Assembly: GCA_003214855.1 (NCBI GenBank)
Contig: QCLC01000007.1
Location: forward strand, 1-64,000
Source of the DNA: Prochlorococcus sp. AG-412-I05
Lineage (GTDB): Bacteria > Cyanobacteriota > Cyanobacteriia > PCC-6307 > Cyanobiaceae
Length of the DNA stretch: 64,000 nucleotides
Reading direction: 5' to 3'
Position numbers and translations under genes: made by a program. Every line of letters begins with the position of its first letter. Position 1 is the first letter of the stretch. Shown in pieces: positions 60,752 to 64,000 of the stretch. The notes beneath the pieces were generated by a model, which saw only the letters and a program-made list of their open reading frames with translations, did not search any database and had not been told where the DNA came from.

Positions 60752-62059
60752 TCATGATTGTTTGATTGTTGTGTGACGTGTGCTTGCAGGTAGGCCTCCT
60801 GCAACAAGGGCAACAACTCCTGCTAGTACGAGGATGGCCAGCCAGAAGGGACTGCGAGGGCCTATTTGGTCGTAGGCGAATCCTGCAGCCGCTGCACCAA
60901 GGAAGGTCCCTAGACTCTGCAGGCCTTGAAGGCTACCGAGTACTGCCCCTTGGCCTGCGTTATCGAGGCGTCTGGAGACGAGGGCTCTCAAGCATGGCAC
61001 GACTAGACCTGTGCCAAGGGCTAGTACCGATACGGCAGTGAATACAACAGAAATCGAATTCTGCTGACTGGCCATGGGCAATAGCAGACAGCCTGCAATG
61101 ACGAAGCCAACGCCAGCAATGGTGAGCCGCCATTCGCCGAAGGATTTAACCAGTGGACCGATGAGCAGCCCTTGAACCACCATGGCGATCACGCCTACAA
61201 CTGCAAAGGTCAGGCCTGCCAAACTGACTGTCCATGAAAAGGCTTGCTTCAGGTAAAGCACCAGCACAGCTGTGAAACCGTTGAATGCCATGAAGAACAG
61301 GAAGAAGGCGAAACAAAGGCGGCTTACTAATGGATTGGCAAAGATCTGTGCTAGCTGGGTGATCGGGTTGAGTTGTCTTTTGCTTGGTAGGGAATTGCGA
61401 GCTGCTGGCGGGTGTGTTTCGGGAAGGATATAGATCACAAGAAGCAGATTCGCGACTGCGAAGGCTGTGGCGGCTATCCCGGGTAGAGCGATATTGATTT
61501 CTGCTAAGCGGCCACCGATATAAGGGCCCAAGATGAACCCGAGGCCGAAGGCAACGCCAATCAGGCCGAATGCCTTTGCTCGGCTCTCAGGTGTTGAGAT
61601 GTCGGCAAGCACTGCTGTGGCGCTACTTGCTGTTCCACCGCTAACGCCATCGATGATTCTTGCTGAGAAGAGAAGGATCAGGGGAACAATGCCGATCCAA
61701 GTGGCTGGAAGTATGTTCCAGTCAATCCATACTGTGATAGCGAATAAGCCGAGGCCTATTACTGAGCCAGCAACGCAAGCGGTTAAAATTGGTTTGCGGC
61801 CAAAGCGATCACTGAGAGCTCCAATTAGGGGAGCCACGACGAATTGAGCCAATGCATAAGTACCTCCAAGTAGCCCCAGGATGGTGCCGCTGTCTGTGAA
61901 GCGTCCTGGCAGGTATGGAAGTAATGGCAGTAAAAGGGTTTCACCTAGGCGATCGTTCAACAGAGTGACAAAGGCACAGAGAAAGATGGGAATCTGTGGT
62001 CGGCGCAATTGGGAATGGGTCAGGATGAATGTCACGATCCCATAGAGACTTGACGCCAT
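60752..62059 (-). CDS. Major facilitator superfamily transporter (TetA-like)
   Basis: The 435-residue protein has twelve hydrophobic helices and the MFS motif A in loop 2-3, GALSDRFGRKP, plus the drug-antiporter-like GVSGGTASSATAVLADI and GLGFILGPYIGG in helices 4-5. It resembles the tetracycline-type DHA1 exporters; the substrate is unknown. It lies 42 bp upstream of ppk on the same strand and is divergent from the GNAT gene. Confidence 0.9.
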   Translation of the reverse strand: MASSLYGIVTFILTHSQLRRPQIPIFLCAFVTLLNDRLGETLLLPLLPYLPGRFTDSGTILGLLGGTYALAQFVVAPLIGALSDRFGRKPILTACVAGSVIGLGLFAITVWIDWNILPATWIGIVPLILLFSARIIDGVSGGTASSATAVLADISTPESRAKAFGLIGVAFGLGFILGPYIGGRLAEINIALPGIAATAFAVANLLLVIYILPETHPPAARNSLPSKRQLNPITQLAQIFANPLVSRLCFAFFLFFMAFNGFTAVLVLYLKQAFSWTVSLAGLTFAVVGVIAMVVQGLLIGPLVKSFGEWRLTIAGVGFVIAGCLLLPMASQQNSISVVFTAVSVLALGTGLVVPCLRALVSRRLDNAGQGAVLGSLQGLQSLGTFLGAAAAGFAYDQIGPRSPFWLAILVLAGVVALVAGGLPASTRHTTIKQS

Positions 62060-62080
62060 TGATCTAAATGGCAGGCTCTT

Positions 62081-62566
62081 GTGACTGGTCGCCGCTTAAG
62101 ACCCCTTACAAAAACTGATCATTTTGTTGTCAGGGAGATTTATGCCGATGCGATTGAATCTCAAGGGGGAGGCTTGTATTCCCCTGTTCAGATCAGTGCT
62201 TGGGCAGCCTTGGCTTGGTTACCAGGAGTTCTGGATCGGCCACTGATCGAAGGACGCGGGTGGTTGAGTCTTGAGAACGACGAGGTTGAGGCTTTCGCTC
62301 TTCGTTATCCCTCTGATCGTTTGGCGTTGCTGTATTGCCGGGGCCGGTCTGCTCGTTGTGGCCATGCCACTGCGTTGCTTGAGCAGGTAGAAGCTGAAGC
62401 CTTTCAGGAAGGAGAGCTAATCTTGGTCACGGAAGCCAGTTTGTGTAGTCACCCTTTGCTGTTGAAGTGGGGCTGGATTGAACTGGCTAAGGAAGTGATT
62501 CAGATCGGAGGTGTGAGTTTCGATCGTTATCGCATGGCGAAAAACCTACAGGCTCGCTTCACATGA
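62081..62566 (+). CDS. GNAT-like N-acetyltransferase
   Basis: The 161-residue protein fits the GNAT fold: RRLRPLTKTDHFVVREIYADAIESQGGGLYSPVQISAW at the N-terminus, a central strand ALLYCRGRSARCGHATALLEQVEAEA matching the acetyl-CoA loop pattern (R-x-x-G-x-A/G), and VTEASLCSHPLLLKWGW near the end. Start is GTG 62081. The substrate is unknown. It overlaps the convergent TrpD2-like gene by 8 bp. Confidence 0.84.
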   Translation: MTGRRLRPLTKTDHFVVREIYADAIESQGGGLYSPVQISAWAALAWLPGVLDRPLIEGRGWLSLENDEVEAFALRYPSDRLALLYCRGRSARCGHATALLEQVEAEAFQEGELILVTEASLCSHPLLLKWGWIELAKEVIQIGGVSFDRYRMAKNLQARFT

Positions 62567-63665
62567 TGGTCTCTCTCCAAGCAATGAGCTGCTCAAGTGT
62601 GGTTTGGGCTAAGCCTGATTGCAGACACTTTTCAGCATGAGCGATACCTTCATCGAGGTTGTCGGCCAGGCCCGCTAACCATAGGTAGGTACCAGCATTC
62701 CAGAGAAGGGGCTGACTTAATGGCCCGCGATTGTGCAGAGCTTCCATTGCCTGCTCGCTCCACTCAGTCAGGTTGCTCCACTCAACGTCTTGGCTAAAGC
62801 AGCCATGGTTACGGGGGTGGAGGATGAGTCGTTCTGGTTTGCCGTTTTGAACTCGGGACGTGATGCAAGTTCGACTGATGGGAAGGTCTGTGCTTCCTTC
62901 GAGCCCTTTCACAGTCACGAGATTGGTTTCACCTGCTAGCTCAAGAGCTTTCCAGGCCCGCTCTTCGGTGGGTGGATGCACGAAGCCGCTGACGAGTAAA
63001 TGCTTTCCTTGATGTGCTGTCCAAAGCAGCTCCAAACTGGCCACAGGCGGTCGCTTACCGATGTCGTCGCGATAACTGATCAAGCTTTCGGCTAGCGGGA
63101 AGTGATCTGGCTGGTAAATCAGTGCCAGACCATGTTGTTGAAAGCCAGCTTCTAGGTTGGCTATTGATAGGCCTTGGAGTTGTAGCCCTAAGGCTTTGAA
63201 TAACTCTTCTGTGGTGACGCCATATTTGATTGGCATACGCTGCCCGCCTTGCAAGACGACGGGTTGACCAGCGTTGAGTAGGACCAGTGCTGTGAGCGGA
63301 TAAATCGGGGCTGTTCGCTTGCGGCCGTCGAATGGCATCCCAAAGCAAATGGGTCGTTTCTGGCCATTGGTTGATTTCAGTTTGGGCCCAAGCACTCTGT
63401 ATGTATCGAGCATGCCGGCGAGTTCCTGGGGCTCGGGTCGACGAATGCGATGGGCGATGAGGAAGGCGCCAATTTGAGCAGGGCTGGCTTGGGCTGTAAG
63501 GATGAGATGCAAGGCATCAGCTGATTCTTCACGGCTCATGCCACGACTGGTGTGCTCTCCACTTCCCACCTTCCTGAGGTGGGCTTTGAAGCGTTCACGG
63601 CCGGATAATTCGGGGCATGAGGTCACGATTGATTGCCGGAACTCATTGGATCTTTCTGTAGTCAT
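62559..63665 (-). CDS. Anthranilate phosphoribosyltransferase family protein (TrpD2/YbiB-like)
   Basis: The 368-residue protein has a helical N-terminal part (LSREESADALHLILTAQASPAQIGAFLIAHRIR) and a glycosyltransferase-3 domain, as in TrpD, but the glycine-rich PRPP loops are altered (GMPFDGRKRTAP; VLLNAGQPVVLQGGQRMPIKYGVTTEELFKALGL). YbiB relatives bind nucleic acid and lack TrpD activity, so a tryptophan role is doubtful. Start ATG 63665. Confidence 0.86.
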   Translation of the reverse strand: MTTERSNEFRQSIVTSCPELSGRERFKAHLRKVGSGEHTSRGMSREESADALHLILTAQASPAQIGAFLIAHRIRRPEPQELAGMLDTYRVLGPKLKSTNGQKRPICFGMPFDGRKRTAPIYPLTALVLLNAGQPVVLQGGQRMPIKYGVTTEELFKALGLQLQGLSIANLEAGFQQHGLALIYQPDHFPLAESLISYRDDIGKRPPVASLELLWTAHQGKHLLVSGFVHPPTEERAWKALELAGETNLVTVKGLEGSTDLPISRTCITSRVQNGKPERLILHPRNHGCFSQDVEWSNLTEWSEQAMEALHNRGPLSQPLLWNAGTYLWLAGLADNLDEGIAHAEKCLQSGLAQTTLEQLIAWRETIM

Positions 63666-64000
63666 GTAGCTGGGTGGAGTAGCGATTAAGACATCCTTGT
63701 GACATGTTTGCTTGGTACAGGCCTAATTGGTTTAGTTGGGCTTTAGCAATCACTTAAACGATAAAGCGAGACTGTTTGCATTGCAGCGTAGTTATGTTTT
63801 TTAAGTGCAAGGCTCAAGTCTCCATGGTTTTTGCGCTGGGGCATTGATCACAGTTGGGACTATTTTCATGCCATTTTTTATTTGCTTGTTGAGCTTTTGA
63901 TTGCAAGGGTTCGGAATGCATCTTGCATAGATGATTCGTCTAAGAGTAAGACTGTTTTTTGTGGCACCGTAGTTCTACGTTTCAGTAGTTGATTGGTGTC
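63666..64000. other. Intergenic stretch at the right end
   Basis: Some 335 bp of T-rich sequence with no ORF of note, no tRNA and no clear hairpin. It probably carries the promoter of the TrpD2-like gene on the minus strand and upstream sequence of a gene beyond the window. Confidence 0.5.

Noticed and set aside
1..64000. CRISPR arrays, tRNAs, rRNA, insertion sequences, prophage genes
   Set aside because: Read for direct repeats, TPsiC-like GGTTCRA motifs, transposase and integrase motifs; none was found.

Overview
The window looks like the chromosome of a marine picocyanobacterium, most likely a low-light Prochlorococcus of the MIT9313/MIT9303 (LLIV) type. The reasons are the gene order around dnaN (dnaN, PRC-barrel gene, purL, purF, gyrA, TPR gene, queG, nusB, ftsY, argH, dusA, msrB on one side; thrC, AarF/ABC1 kinase, recN, uvrA, argG, rpsF, Tic20-like gene, aroE, dnaK on the other), cyanobacterial families (Tic20-like, DUF3134, DUF1400, phytol kinase, HpsJ-like) and a GC content near one half. 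The strain assignment is inference from remembered synteny; a marine Synechococcus is the alternative.

The replication origin probably lies in the gap between dnaN and thrC (21679-22087). Base composition flips there: to the left the + strand is rich in A and C, to the right in G and T, whichever way the genes point. The gap holds three near-consensus DnaA boxes and an AT-rich stretch.

Layout. 1-4.1 kb: end of a probable pilT, pilC, an HI0933-type flavoprotein, a Tat-exported MsrB, DusA. 4.1-11.3 kb: RNA-binding protein, ArgH, a GAF-PP2C phosphatase, FtsY, NusB, two membrane proteins. 11.3-15.7 kb: QueG, TPR protein, GyrA/ParC. 15.8-21.7 kb: dnaN-PRC gene-purL-purF, all reading away from the origin. 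22.1-25.7 kb: ThrC, a DUF1400 protein, an AarF/ABC1 kinase. 25.8-32 kb: recN, uvrA, a DUF1400 alpha/beta hydrolase. 32.2-42.3 kb: sucrose-phosphate synthase, PurT, a small conserved protein, a broken ferric-reductase-like gene, MraY, DUF3134, a small membrane protein, ArgG, a coiled-coil protein, RpsF, Tic20-like, AroE. 42.4-47.1 kb: DnaK, a 1.8-kb AT-rich gene-poor stretch, a glycine/D-amino-acid oxidase. 47.2-55.4 kb: PurU, O-antigen-ligase-like protein, radical SAM protein, ClC channel, AcnB. 55.6-63.7 kb: DAHP synthase, phytol kinase, group-2 sigma factor, Ppk, MFS transporter, GNAT enzyme, TrpD2-like protein.

Most genes are housekeeping: purine synthesis (purF, purL, purT, with PurU as formate source), arginine (argG, argH), shikimate pathway (DAHP synthase, aroE), replication and repair (dnaN, gyrA, recN, uvrA). 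No tRNA, rRNA, insertion sequence, CRISPR array or phage cassette was seen. The main unusual signals are the origin itself, a GC-rich tract over recN and the first half of uvrA ending inside the gene, a low-GC tract over the gyrA 3' end and purF, the triple-nonsense pseudogene, and the gene-poor stretch after dnaK with two adjacent perfect hairpins and a possible 35-residue membrane protein.
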